Shown here in pieces: positions 47,003-54,124 of a stretch of 64,000 bases of DNA. A program made the translations under genes and the position numbers. The stretch is from Mycobacterium mantenii (GTDB lineage: Bacteria > Actinomycetota > Actinomycetes > Mycobacteriales > Mycobacteriaceae), in the NCBI RefSeq assembly GCF_010731775.1, contig NZ_AP022590.1, positions 6,076,001 to 6,140,000 on the forward strand. Reading direction: 5' to 3'. Below the pieces are notes generated by a model. The model was not told the DNA's origin, ran no database searches, and was given only the letters and a program-made list of their open reading frames with translations. The first letter of the stretch is position 1; each line of letters begins with the position of its first letter.

Positions 47003-47775
47003 TTCGACCACTTTTGCCGGCGTTCGGCCGCCTCGTCGGTCGCGTGGCAAATCACCTGATTGCGGTTTTCCAGTTCCATGGCCGACGCCAGGCTCGCGGC
47101 GTCAGTGTTGACCTGAAGGGCGCGTTTGGTGAGTTGCGCGCCGAGCGGCGCATGGCTCGCGATCAGCGACGCCAGCTCCACCGCGCGGCCGGTCAGTCGG
47201 TCCGGTTCGATGACCTCGCTGACCAGGCCGCGCCGGTCGGCCTCGCCGGCCGACACGTTCCGGCCGGTGAGCATCCAGTCGGCCGCAACGCTGGTGCCGA
47301 CGATGCGCGGCAGGTGGTAGCTCATGCCCATCTCGGCGCCCGAGAGCCCGAGCAGGATGGCGGCGTTGCCGAAAGAGGCTGCCGTTGAACAGATTCGGAT
47401 GTCGGCGGCCAGGCACAGCGCGAGCCCGGCCCCCACGCACGGGCCGTTGACCGCGGCGATGACGGGCTGCGGCAACGCATGCACCGCTTCGGCGAGGGCG
47501 GCCATCCTCTCCTGAAAGCGCATCCGATCCAGCGCGGGTGCGCCGGCGTCCAGCATCGAGGGCCCGAAGTCGTGCATGTCGATGCCCGCGCAGAAGCCAC
47601 GTCCGGCACCGGTCAGCACGACGGCGTGCACCGTAGGATTGGCGGCCAAATCGCCAAGGGTGTACCGCAATTCGGTCTGCATCGTCTCGTTGATGGCGTT
47701 GAGCCGCTGCGGGCGATTCAGCCGCAGAACGGCGACCGCGTTGCAGGGCTGTTCGAGCTCCACCGTTTCCAGCAT
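46999..47775 (-). CDS. Enoyl-CoA hydratase/isomerase family protein lacking catalytic glutamates
   Basis: The protein has 258 residues from the ATG at 47775; a GTG at 47781 overlapping the thiolase stop is an alternative. The crotonase fold is clear (VVLTGAGRGFCAGIDM for the oxyanion hole, AAVNGPCVGAGLALCLAADI). Where hydratases have FGxPE and a second glutamate, this has SFGNAAILLGLSGAEMGMSY and SVAADWMLTG, so both catalytic glutamates are absent. It belongs to the LSGxxMGxSYxLPR subgroup, with acidic residues elsewhere; the reaction may be isomerisation or hydrolysis. Confidence 0.9.
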   Translation of the reverse strand: MLETVELEQPCNAVAVLRLNRPQRLNAINETMQTELRYTLGDLAANPTVHAVVLTGAGRGFCAGIDMHDFGPSMLDAGAPALDRMRFQERMAALAEAVHALPQPVIAAVNGPCVGAGLALCLAADIRICSTAASFGNAAILLGLSGAEMGMSYHLPRIVGTSVAADWMLTGRNVSAGEADRRGLVSEVIEPDRLTGRAVELASLIASHAPLGAQLTKRALQVNTDAASLASAMELENRNQVICHATDEAAERRQKWSK

Positions 47776-47777
47776 GG

Positions 47778-48926
47778 TCACACCCGCTCGATGATCGTTG
47801 CCGTGCCCATCCCGCCACCGGTACACATGGTCACCAGACCCGTTGTCAGATCACGGCGTTCGAGCTCGTCCAGAACGGTGCCGATCAGCATTGCGCCGGT
47901 GGCGCCGATGGGGTGTCCGAGCGCGATCGCCCCGCCGTTGACGTTGACCACCTCGGGGTCGATGTCGAGATCGCGCATCGTCTTCAGCGGAACGGCGGCG
48001 AAGGCCTCGTTGATCTCCCAGAGGTCGATGTCGGCCACAGTCATGCCGGCGCGCTCGAGGCATCGCTGCGCCGCGGGACCGGGCGCGGTGAGCATGATGA
48101 TCGGTTCGCTGCCGACGGCGGCGGTGGCCCTGATCTGCGCGCGTGGCGTCACCCGATGGGTGTGCATCCAGTTCGAGGAGGCCAGCGCCACCGCGGCGGC
48201 GCCGTCGACGACCCCGGAGGAGTTGCCCGCGTGGTGCACGTGGTCGATGTGGTCGATGTCGGGGTAGCGCTGCAGGCATATCTCGTCGAACGTGCGTCGC
48301 TCACCATCGGCACACGCGGCGCCCATCGCGGCGAAGGCCGGTTTGAGGCGGGCCAGCGATTCGGTGGTGGTGCCGGGGCGGGGATGTTCGTCGCGCTCGA
48401 GGCAACCGGCCGGTGTCGGCACGTCGACCAGCGAACGCTCGAAGTGTCCCTGCTCGATGGCCGCGCCGGCGCGGCTCTGGCTCTGCGCGGCGTAGGCGTC
48501 GACGACGTCGCGGGTGAATCCCTCCAGGGTTGCGATGAGGTCGGCCGAAATACCTTGGGGAACAGTCGGATAGAGTGAGCGAAGATCCGGGTTGTTGCCG
48601 TCGATGGTCGGGACGCCCGCGGTGACGTCCCAGCGCGACATCGACTCGACGCCGCCGGCGAGCACCAGATCTTCGCTGCCCGCGGCGATGGCCGAGGCGG
48701 CAACGGTCACGGCCTGCTGGCCCGACCCGCAGAATCGGCTCAGCGTCATCCCGGGAACGCTCTCGGGCCAGCCCGCCAGCAGCACCGACAGGCGGGCGAT
48801 GTCGTCGCCATGGTCTCCGCTGAGAATGCCGTTGCCGGCGATCACGTCGTCGACGTCGGCTGGGTCGAAGCCGATCCGCTCGGCCAGCGCGTTGAGGCAC
48901 CGGGAGAGCAGGGCCTGCGGATGCAC
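47778..48926 (-). CDS. Thiolase (acetyl-CoA acyltransferase), N-terminus apparently frameshifted
   Basis: From a GTG at 48926 the frame gives 382 residues with the nucleophile in SRFCGSGQQAV, WEINEAFAAVPL, VNVNGGAIALGHPIGATG (histidine) and CTGGGMGTA (second cysteine). The frame is open further upstream and encodes IDAWILDAVRTPRGRGRPDG, the conserved thiolase N-terminus, but the only suitable ATG (49017) is out of frame by one base. The first gene of its operon, it cleaves 3-ketoacyl-CoA if a full-length product is made. Confidence 0.85.
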   Translation of the reverse strand: MHPQALLSRCLNALAERIGFDPADVDDVIAGNGILSGDHGDDIARLSVLLAGWPESVPGMTLSRFCGSGQQAVTVAASAIAAGSEDLVLAGGVESMSRWDVTAGVPTIDGNNPDLRSLYPTVPQGISADLIATLEGFTRDVVDAYAAQSQSRAGAAIEQGHFERSLVDVPTPAGCLERDEHPRPGTTTESLARLKPAFAAMGAACADGERRTFDEICLQRYPDIDHIDHVHHAGNSSGVVDGAAAVALASSNWMHTHRVTPRAQIRATAAVGSEPIIMLTAPGPAAQRCLERAGMTVADIDLWEINEAFAAVPLKTMRDLDIDPEVVNVNGGAIALGHPIGATGAMLIGTVLDELERRDLTTGLVTMCTGGGMGTATIIERV

Positions 48927-49201
48927 GCCGTGCAGTCCGCCGTCGGGACGGCCACGCCCGCGGGGCGTGCGGACCGCGTCGAGAATCCAGGCGTCGATGA
49001 TGGACTCCGATCGTCATGGTTCAGGGGACCTGGTTCGGACGGACCGGCACGGGTCACCAGCGATCGTAATCCGTCTCTCGACTGCGGAGAACTACCTTCT
49101 CCAAATTGGCGAAGCTGTTCTCGCTCGGTATTGGCGGGCAGCGGGTTGCGTTTCTCTGGTCACATGCCCCCGCCGGTCCCCGCTGGGCCGGATGGGATGT
49201 T

Positions 49202-49270
49202 TGCCCGCCTTTGAGCGACAACCCTGCGAGCGGGCCAGAGCGCGGTGGAGTTGTCGCTCAAAGGCGGGCA
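49202..49270. repeat. Perfect 21-bp inverted repeat (long hairpin)
   Basis: 49202-49222 (begins TGCCCGCCTTTGAGCG) and 49250-49270 (ends CGCTCAAAGGCGGGCA) are exact reverse complements with a 27-base GC-rich loop. It sits inside the 475-base spacer between the divergent thiolase and LLM genes, where no terminator is expected. It could be a dispersed palindromic element. Nothing else is recognisable in 49018-49492. Confidence 0.85.
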
Positions 49271-49492
49271 CTTGACACTGTCCTTCCGGCGAGCGAGCGA
49301 CGCTACCCGAGCGGTTGCACCCAGTCGCTGATCTGGCGCATCGATCAGGGCCGCGAAACCGGCTGTCCGATGGGGTGATCGGCCGGGCCTGAGGTCGCGC
49401 AGTCGGGCTCTGCCGCACGACAACCCGCGCGCCGAAGGTAAACAGCGCGGGCGGCGGCGCATAACCGGACCTTCAGCGGGTAGCCAGGCGCC

Positions 49493-50449
49493 ATGACCAA
49501 GATCGGATACTTTCTGACCTGCGAGCAATTCGGCCCGAAGGAACTCATCGACCAGGCCAAGCGTGCGGAGGACGCGGGGTTCGAAGCGCTGTGGATCTCC
49601 GACCACTACCACCCCTGGAACGACGAGCAGGGCCAGAGCCCGTTCGTGTGGGGAGTCATCGGTGCGCTGTCGGAGGCGACGTCGCTGCCGGTGAGCACCG
49701 CGGTGACCTGCCCGACCATCCGAATCCACCCGGCAATCATCGCGCAGGCGTCGGCCACCGCGGCCGTGCAACTCGACGGACGCTTCGTGCTCGGGGTCGG
49801 CAGCGGCGAGGCCCTCAACGAACACATTCTGGGCGATCCCTGGCCGTCCGCCGGGGTGCGTCTCGAGATGCTGGAGGAGTCGATCGAGGTCATCCGCAAG
49901 CTGCACAAGGGTGGTGAGGTGAGCCACCACGGCAAGCATTACGAGGTGCAAGAAGCGCAGATCTACACCCGGCCGGACCAGCCGGTGCCGATCTACGTTT
50001 CGGCCTTCGGCCCGCAGGCCGTTGAGCTGGCCGCCCGCGTCGGCGACGGCTACAGCACCGCCATGCCCGACGGCGACCTGGTCAAGCAATTTCGGGAGGC
50101 CGGCGGCGGCGACAAGCCGGTGCAGGGCGGTATGAAGGTCTGCTGGGACGGGGACGCCGACGCCGCCCTGAAGACGGCGCACCGGTTGTGGGGCAACGAG
50201 GGGCTGCCCGGTCAGACATCGCAAATCTTGCCGCGGCCCAAGGACTTTGCGGCCCTCATGTCCCTGGTGCCGCCGGAGGCGGTGGCCGAGAGCGTGGCGT
50301 GCGGACCGGATCCTGAAAAGCACATCGCCCAGGTCCGCAAGTACATCGACGCCGACGTCGACGAGATCTACGTGCAGCAGATCGGCCCCGACATGGACGG
50401 GTTCTTCGCGGCGTGGGAGCAGGGCGTGCTGCCCGAGGTGCGCGGGTAG
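49493..50449 (+). CDS. F420-dependent LLM oxidoreductase, G6PDH-related family
   Basis: The 318-residue protein has IGYFLTCEQFGPKELIDQAK, FEALWISDHYHPW (F420-contacting SDHYHPW), TCPTIRIHPAIIAQASATAA, GRFVLGVGSGEALNEHILGD and PIYVSAFGPQAVELAARVGDG. These are characteristic of the FGD/TIGR03557-like group related to F420-dependent glucose-6-phosphate dehydrogenase. It transfers hydride to or from F420 on an unknown substrate. It stands alone, facing the convergent SDR three bases away. Confidence 0.92.
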   Translation: MTKIGYFLTCEQFGPKELIDQAKRAEDAGFEALWISDHYHPWNDEQGQSPFVWGVIGALSEATSLPVSTAVTCPTIRIHPAIIAQASATAAVQLDGRFVLGVGSGEALNEHILGDPWPSAGVRLEMLEESIEVIRKLHKGGEVSHHGKHYEVQEAQIYTRPDQPVPIYVSAFGPQAVELAARVGDGYSTAMPDGDLVKQFREAGGGDKPVQGGMKVCWDGDADAALKTAHRLWGNEGLPGQTSQILPRPKDFAALMSLVPPEAVAESVACGPDPEKHIAQVRKYIDADVDEIYVQQIGPDMDGFFAAWEQGVLPEVRG

Positions 50450-50452
50450 GGA

Positions 50453-51283
50453 TCAGCCCTCGAAATCGGTGCTGCTGGTGAGCTCTTCCCATTTTGCGAT
50501 CTCGGCCGCCCGCGCGTCCGCGGTGTAGCGATACAAGCCCAGCGCGTCGGGTCCCAGCAACAAAAAGGCCGGCGGCTCAGGCGATTCGACGGCCGCGATG
50601 ATCGCGTTGGCCGCCTTGGCGGGATCGCCGACCTGGTTGCCGTGCATGGTGTCGTTCTCCTTGCGCCGCTGTCCCGCGGTGGCGGCGTAGTCCTCGATGA
50701 CGGTCGCCGACTGCACCAGCGAGCGCCCGGCGAAGTCGGTGCGAAACGCGCCGGGCTCGACGATGGTCACCGAAATACCCAGCGGCACAAGCTCACCGCG
50801 CAACGCTCCACTCATGCCCTCGATCGCGGCCTTGGCCGCCGCGTAGTAGCCGGACCCCACCGGGGTCACAGTTGCGCCGATCGAGGAGATGTTCACGATG
50901 GCGCCGCTGCGGCGCGCCCGCATGCCGGGAAGCACGGCCTTGATCATGGCGACGGTGCCGAAGAAGTGCGTCTCGAACAGGGCGCGGACGTCGGTGTCGT
51001 CGCCCTCCTCGACCGCGGCGCGATACCCGTAGCCGGCGTTGTTGACCAGTACGTCGATATGGCCGAATCGCTCGACCGTCCGCTGTACGGCCGAGGCGAC
51101 CTGCGCGGGCTCGGTGACATCGAGGGCGGCGGCGAGCACCCGTTCGGGTGCGGTCTCGGCCAGGTCGGCGACCGCGGCCGCGTCACGCGCGGTGACGACG
51201 GCGTTGTGGCCGGCGCCGATCACCGCCTGGGCCAGCGCCCGGCCGAGCCCGGTCGAGCACCCGGTGATGAGCCATGTGGACAT
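50453..51283 (-). CDS. Short-chain dehydrogenase/reductase
   Basis: The protein has 276 residues from the ATG at 51283 behind GAGGTG. LITGCSTGLGRALAQ (cofactor), DVLVNNAGYGYRAAVEEGD, VNISSIGATV (Ser) and YAAAKAAIEGMSGALRGEL (Tyr/Lys) mark a classical SDR of the oxidoreductase/retinol-type group. It lies eight bases after the nitroreductase on the same strand and probably shares its transcript. Confidence 0.9.
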   Translation of the reverse strand: MSTWLITGCSTGLGRALAQAVIGAGHNAVVTARDAAAVADLAETAPERVLAAALDVTEPAQVASAVQRTVERFGHIDVLVNNAGYGYRAAVEEGDDTDVRALFETHFFGTVAMIKAVLPGMRARRSGAIVNISSIGATVTPVGSGYYAAAKAAIEGMSGALRGELVPLGISVTIVEPGAFRTDFAGRSLVQSATVIEDYAATAGQRRKENDTMHGNQVGDPAKAANAIIAAVESPEPPAFLLLGPDALGLYRYTADARAAEIAKWEELTSSTDFEG

Positions 51284-51291
51284 GGGGCACC

Positions 51292-51972
51292 TCAACTTTC
51301 GAATGCCGGACCGTCGAACCGATCACGGGTGATGAACTCCGCGACCGGCCTGCGGCGCAGTTTGGTCAACTGCCGCACGGGTTTTCCGAGCGGCACCACC
51401 GCGGCCACCGCGTGTAGCTCGGGGATGCCCAGCAGTTCGCGGACTTGTTCTTCGGCCGCGATGGCCATCGTCGTGATGGTGCCGCCGTAGCCCTCACTGC
51501 GCGCGGCGAGCAGAATGTTCCAAATCAGTGGGTATACCGATGCCCCACCCGCGATACCGACGCGGTCCAGTTCCTGATCGACGGCGGCAACAACGGCCAG
51601 ATCTACTGAAATGACAAGGACGACAGGCGCTTTGGCGATCGGCGCCACGAACGTGTCGGGAACCTCGGTCGCGTCGATGACGTCTTGCGGCACGGCGCTG
51701 GGGTGCACCGAATTCCACGGGTTTTCCTCTGCCCGCAACTGGGCGAAGTAGCGGCGGGCGGCGGGCTTGCCCAGTTCGGCCAGCCGGCGGCGGACCGTTT
51801 CGTCGCGCACTACGGTGATGTGGGCGCCCTGCCTGTTGCCGCCGCTGGGAGCGAACCGGGCGTTGCCGAAGATGCGCCCCAGCACCTCGTCGGGCAAGGG
51901 ATCTCCCGTGAACTCCCGTGCCGCGAAAGTTGTTCGCATCACGTCGTATAGCCGCATGGCGGGATGACTCAT
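51292..51972 (-). CDS. Nitroreductase-family flavoprotein
   Basis: The protein has 226 residues from an ATG whose A overlaps the last base of the Hsp70-like stop (TGATG); an ATG twelve bases later is an alternative. VMRTTFAAREFTGDPLPDEVLGRIFGNARFAPSGGNRQG is present as the N-terminal FMN site, and NILLAARSEGYGGTITTM as the C-terminal one. Nitroreductase-fold enzymes reduce nitro groups, quinones or flavins with NAD(P)H. The substrate is unknown. Confidence 0.9.
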   Translation of the reverse strand: MSHPAMRLYDVMRTTFAAREFTGDPLPDEVLGRIFGNARFAPSGGNRQGAHITVVRDETVRRRLAELGKPAARRYFAQLRAEENPWNSVHPSAVPQDVIDATEVPDTFVAPIAKAPVVLVISVDLAVVAAVDQELDRVGIAGGASVYPLIWNILLAARSEGYGGTITTMAIAAEEQVRELLGIPELHAVAAVVPLGKPVRQLTKLRRRPVAEFITRDRFDGPAFES

Positions 51973-53489
51973 CAACTCGCCGACGCGCACCGCTCCAGGC
52001 GGAAGGTGCGTTCGAAGCCGGACGATCGCGTCGTCAACGTCACTTCCACCGCACCGCTGGGGGCGATGACGTAGCGCTCCTCGACGTCGGGCCCGTCCGT
52101 CCACCGGCCGACCGGCTGACGCCCGAGGTCGTCGCGGTCGTACAGCGCCGGGTCGAACGGGAACAACACCGGGTCATAGGGCGTGACGTCTCCGTCGGGC
52201 CGCCCGTTGACCAGGCGGCTGCACTCCACGAACCGGAAGTGCCCGATGTTGTGTGCCGCTCGATACCGTCGTTTCACCACCAGCGGGGATTGCCCGTCGG
52301 CCGGCAGCGAAACGTCCTTGCACACGATCGGGTCGAACACCACTCCGGCGCCGGCCTCGGCCTCCCGGAAGACTCCGAAATTCCGCGAGAAGCGTTCGGA
52401 CAGCGCGAAACCGGACTCCTTGTCCAGGAAGACCGCGAGTCCGATGGCCGTGGCGGCGAACGGGTGCGGCGAGCGTTTCACCCGCTTCTCGCCGAAGGCG
52501 CCGCGCAGCATCCGGGACACCAGCGGGAAACCGCCGGCCCCGCCGACGACGTAGATGCCCGCCACCTCCGACCAGTCCACGTCCGCGCGTCCTCGCGCCG
52601 GGTCGCGCAGGACTCGGTTGAGCAACTCCATCGTCTGGTCGACCAGCGGTGCGCACACCGAATAGACGTCGTCGATGGGGCAGGAGAACGGGGGCCGATC
52701 GACGGGGGACAGGTCCACCAGGAATCGGCGTGTCTGCGGCCCGACGGCCTCCTTGCGCGCGGCGCACTCCTCAGCCAGCAGGTCGCGCTGGGCGGCGTCG
52801 AGGGCGGGCAGGTCCGCGCCCGCCTGCACGAGCTCGACGATCGCCTCGTCGAAGTCGTCACCCCCGAGGCGCTGAATGCCCTCGCTGACGACGACCTCGT
52901 TCGCGTGCCCCGTCATCTTCAGCAGCGACGCGTCGAATGTGCCGCCGCCGAGGTCGTAGATGAGGACGTATTCGCGTTTGGCGGTGATGGTCGACCGGTA
53001 TCGGTGGGCGTATTCCAGGCTGGCGGCCGACGGCTCGTTGAGCAGCGCGACGACGTGAAAACCGGCGCCCACGTAGGCATCCAGGGTCAGCAGGCGCTGG
53101 GCGCTAGAGGCGTTGGCCGGCACGCTGATCGCGGCTTCGACGGCTTCGCCCGGGGCCAGGGTGGCGTTCGAGTGCCGCTGCAGATCGGTTTTCAGCTGGG
53201 CTAGGAAGCCGGTGAGGAGGTCTGCCAGGCGGTAGTCACGGCCGGCCAGGGTCACCTCGGTCTGGGGCCCGGCGTCGTTGAGCAAGCGTTTGAACGAGCG
53301 CAGCACCGACCATGCCGGGTCGTGGCGGACGGCGGCGGCCTCCGCGCCGAACCGCAACTCCCCGGCGGCGTTGGCGGCGATGAGCGACGGCCACGCATCC
53401 GCGCCCTCGAAGGAGACGACGGGATAGTTGCCGCGGTCGACGGCCGCAACGACGGTGTGGGTGGTGCCGAAGTCGATACCGACTCTCAT
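51972..53489 (-). CDS. Short Hsp70-like ATPase without the usual substrate domain
   Basis: The 505-residue protein has the actin/Hsp70 ATPase core: VGIDFGTTHTVVA (phosphate 1), YVLIYDLGGGTFDASLL (phosphate 2), GIYVVGGAGGFPLVSRML (adenosine). DnaK is over 600 residues with a beta-sandwich and helical lid; here only about 130 residues follow the ATPase and do not resemble that domain. It is a specialised Hsp70 homologue with an unknown client, coupled by overlap to the nitroreductase gene. Confidence 0.9.
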   Translation of the reverse strand: MRVGIDFGTTHTVVAAVDRGNYPVVSFEGADAWPSLIAANAAGELRFGAEAAAVRHDPAWSVLRSFKRLLNDAGPQTEVTLAGRDYRLADLLTGFLAQLKTDLQRHSNATLAPGEAVEAAISVPANASSAQRLLTLDAYVGAGFHVVALLNEPSAASLEYAHRYRSTITAKREYVLIYDLGGGTFDASLLKMTGHANEVVVSEGIQRLGGDDFDEAIVELVQAGADLPALDAAQRDLLAEECAARKEAVGPQTRRFLVDLSPVDRPPFSCPIDDVYSVCAPLVDQTMELLNRVLRDPARGRADVDWSEVAGIYVVGGAGGFPLVSRMLRGAFGEKRVKRSPHPFAATAIGLAVFLDKESGFALSERFSRNFGVFREAEAGAGVVFDPIVCKDVSLPADGQSPLVVKRRYRAAHNIGHFRFVECSRLVNGRPDGDVTPYDPVLFPFDPALYDRDDLGRQPVGRWTDGPDVEERYVIAPSGAVEVTLTTRSSGFERTFRLERCASAS

Positions 53490-53557
53490 CGCGCAAGTTT
53501 AGGACCGCGCCGCTGACTTCGGCAGGACCTTTTCGCGGCGTGCCCCTCCGCGTTGGG

Positions 53558-53674
53558 TCAGACCTCGAAGTGGCGCTCGTAGTCGTTGCGCTCGAGGCGC
53601 CACTGCAGGTTGTGGGTTCCCACTGCGAGCAGCATCATCAACCCGGCGCAGGCGACGCTGATGATCACGTTCAC
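53558..53674 (-). CDS. 38-residue membrane microprotein
   Basis: A GTG at 53674 overlaps the TGA of the 98-residue gene (GTGA) and opens a 38-codon frame: one helix (NVIISVACAGLMMLLAVGTH), then a charged tail, QWRLERNDYERHFEV. The overlap geometry, helix-plus-charged-tail design and position in a same-strand run support translation. No family was recognised. Confidence 0.5.
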   Translation of the reverse strand: MNVIISVACAGLMMLLAVGTHNLQWRLERNDYERHFEV

Positions 53675-53967
53675 AGCCTGTCCAGTTCGCGTGCCATGCG
53701 AGCGTCCTCGAGGTAGGCGTAGTGCCTCAGGTAGGGGTGCCGTGGCCGATTCGCGTCCGCGACCATGTGCCGCAGCGCGGCGGTGATCCGGCTGCCGAGC
53801 GGGGCGCGGCGCGTCTCCTGGACGACGGCGGTGCCGAAGAGCACCTGCTGGGTACTGATCAGAACCTCTGCGCTTGCCGCGTTCACCGAGGCCGCCGAGG
53901 GCGATTGCGGAATGGGCTCGTTGACGGTAGGGGGTGAGGTCCGGAGTCCCGTTGGCGTGACCAGCAT
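53671..53967 (-). CDS. Hypothetical protein
   Basis: The protein has 98 residues from the ATG at 53967 behind AAGAAGGTGG; a longer frame from 54048 has no ribosome binding site. The N-terminal half is Ser/Thr/Pro-rich and probably disordered, and the C-terminal half is basic and helical (GSRITAALRHMVADANRPRH, then a Tyr-rich YLRHYAYLEDARMAREL). It lies downstream of cstA, but it lacks the YbdD motifs of the usual CstA partner. The function is unknown. Confidence 0.65.
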   Translation of the reverse strand: MLVTPTGLRTSPPTVNEPIPQSPSAASVNAASAEVLISTQQVLFGTAVVQETRRAPLGSRITAALRHMVADANRPRHPYLRHYAYLEDARMARELDRL

Positions 53968-54124
53968 TTCGTCCACCTTCTTCGCGTTGCGTCCCCGTTG
54001 AGCAGGTAGGTCGGCTCGTGACGGACTCAACGTACGGTCGGCGATCACCGGTTGGCACGCGTAGTTGACTACCTATTTGCGCGCGACCGGCTACCGCATT
54101 TCGGCAGGTATGGGCAACGAGCCC

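Noticed and set aside
49092..49418. Overlapping open frames across the long inverted repeat
   Set aside because: Frames on both strands are mirror products of the palindrome and GC-rich composition, with no codon signal or ribosome binding site.
53558..54124. YbdD-like partner expected downstream of cstA
   Set aside because: Neither the 98-residue nor the 38-residue protein shows the Tyr/His and HP motifs of YbdD, so that name was not used.
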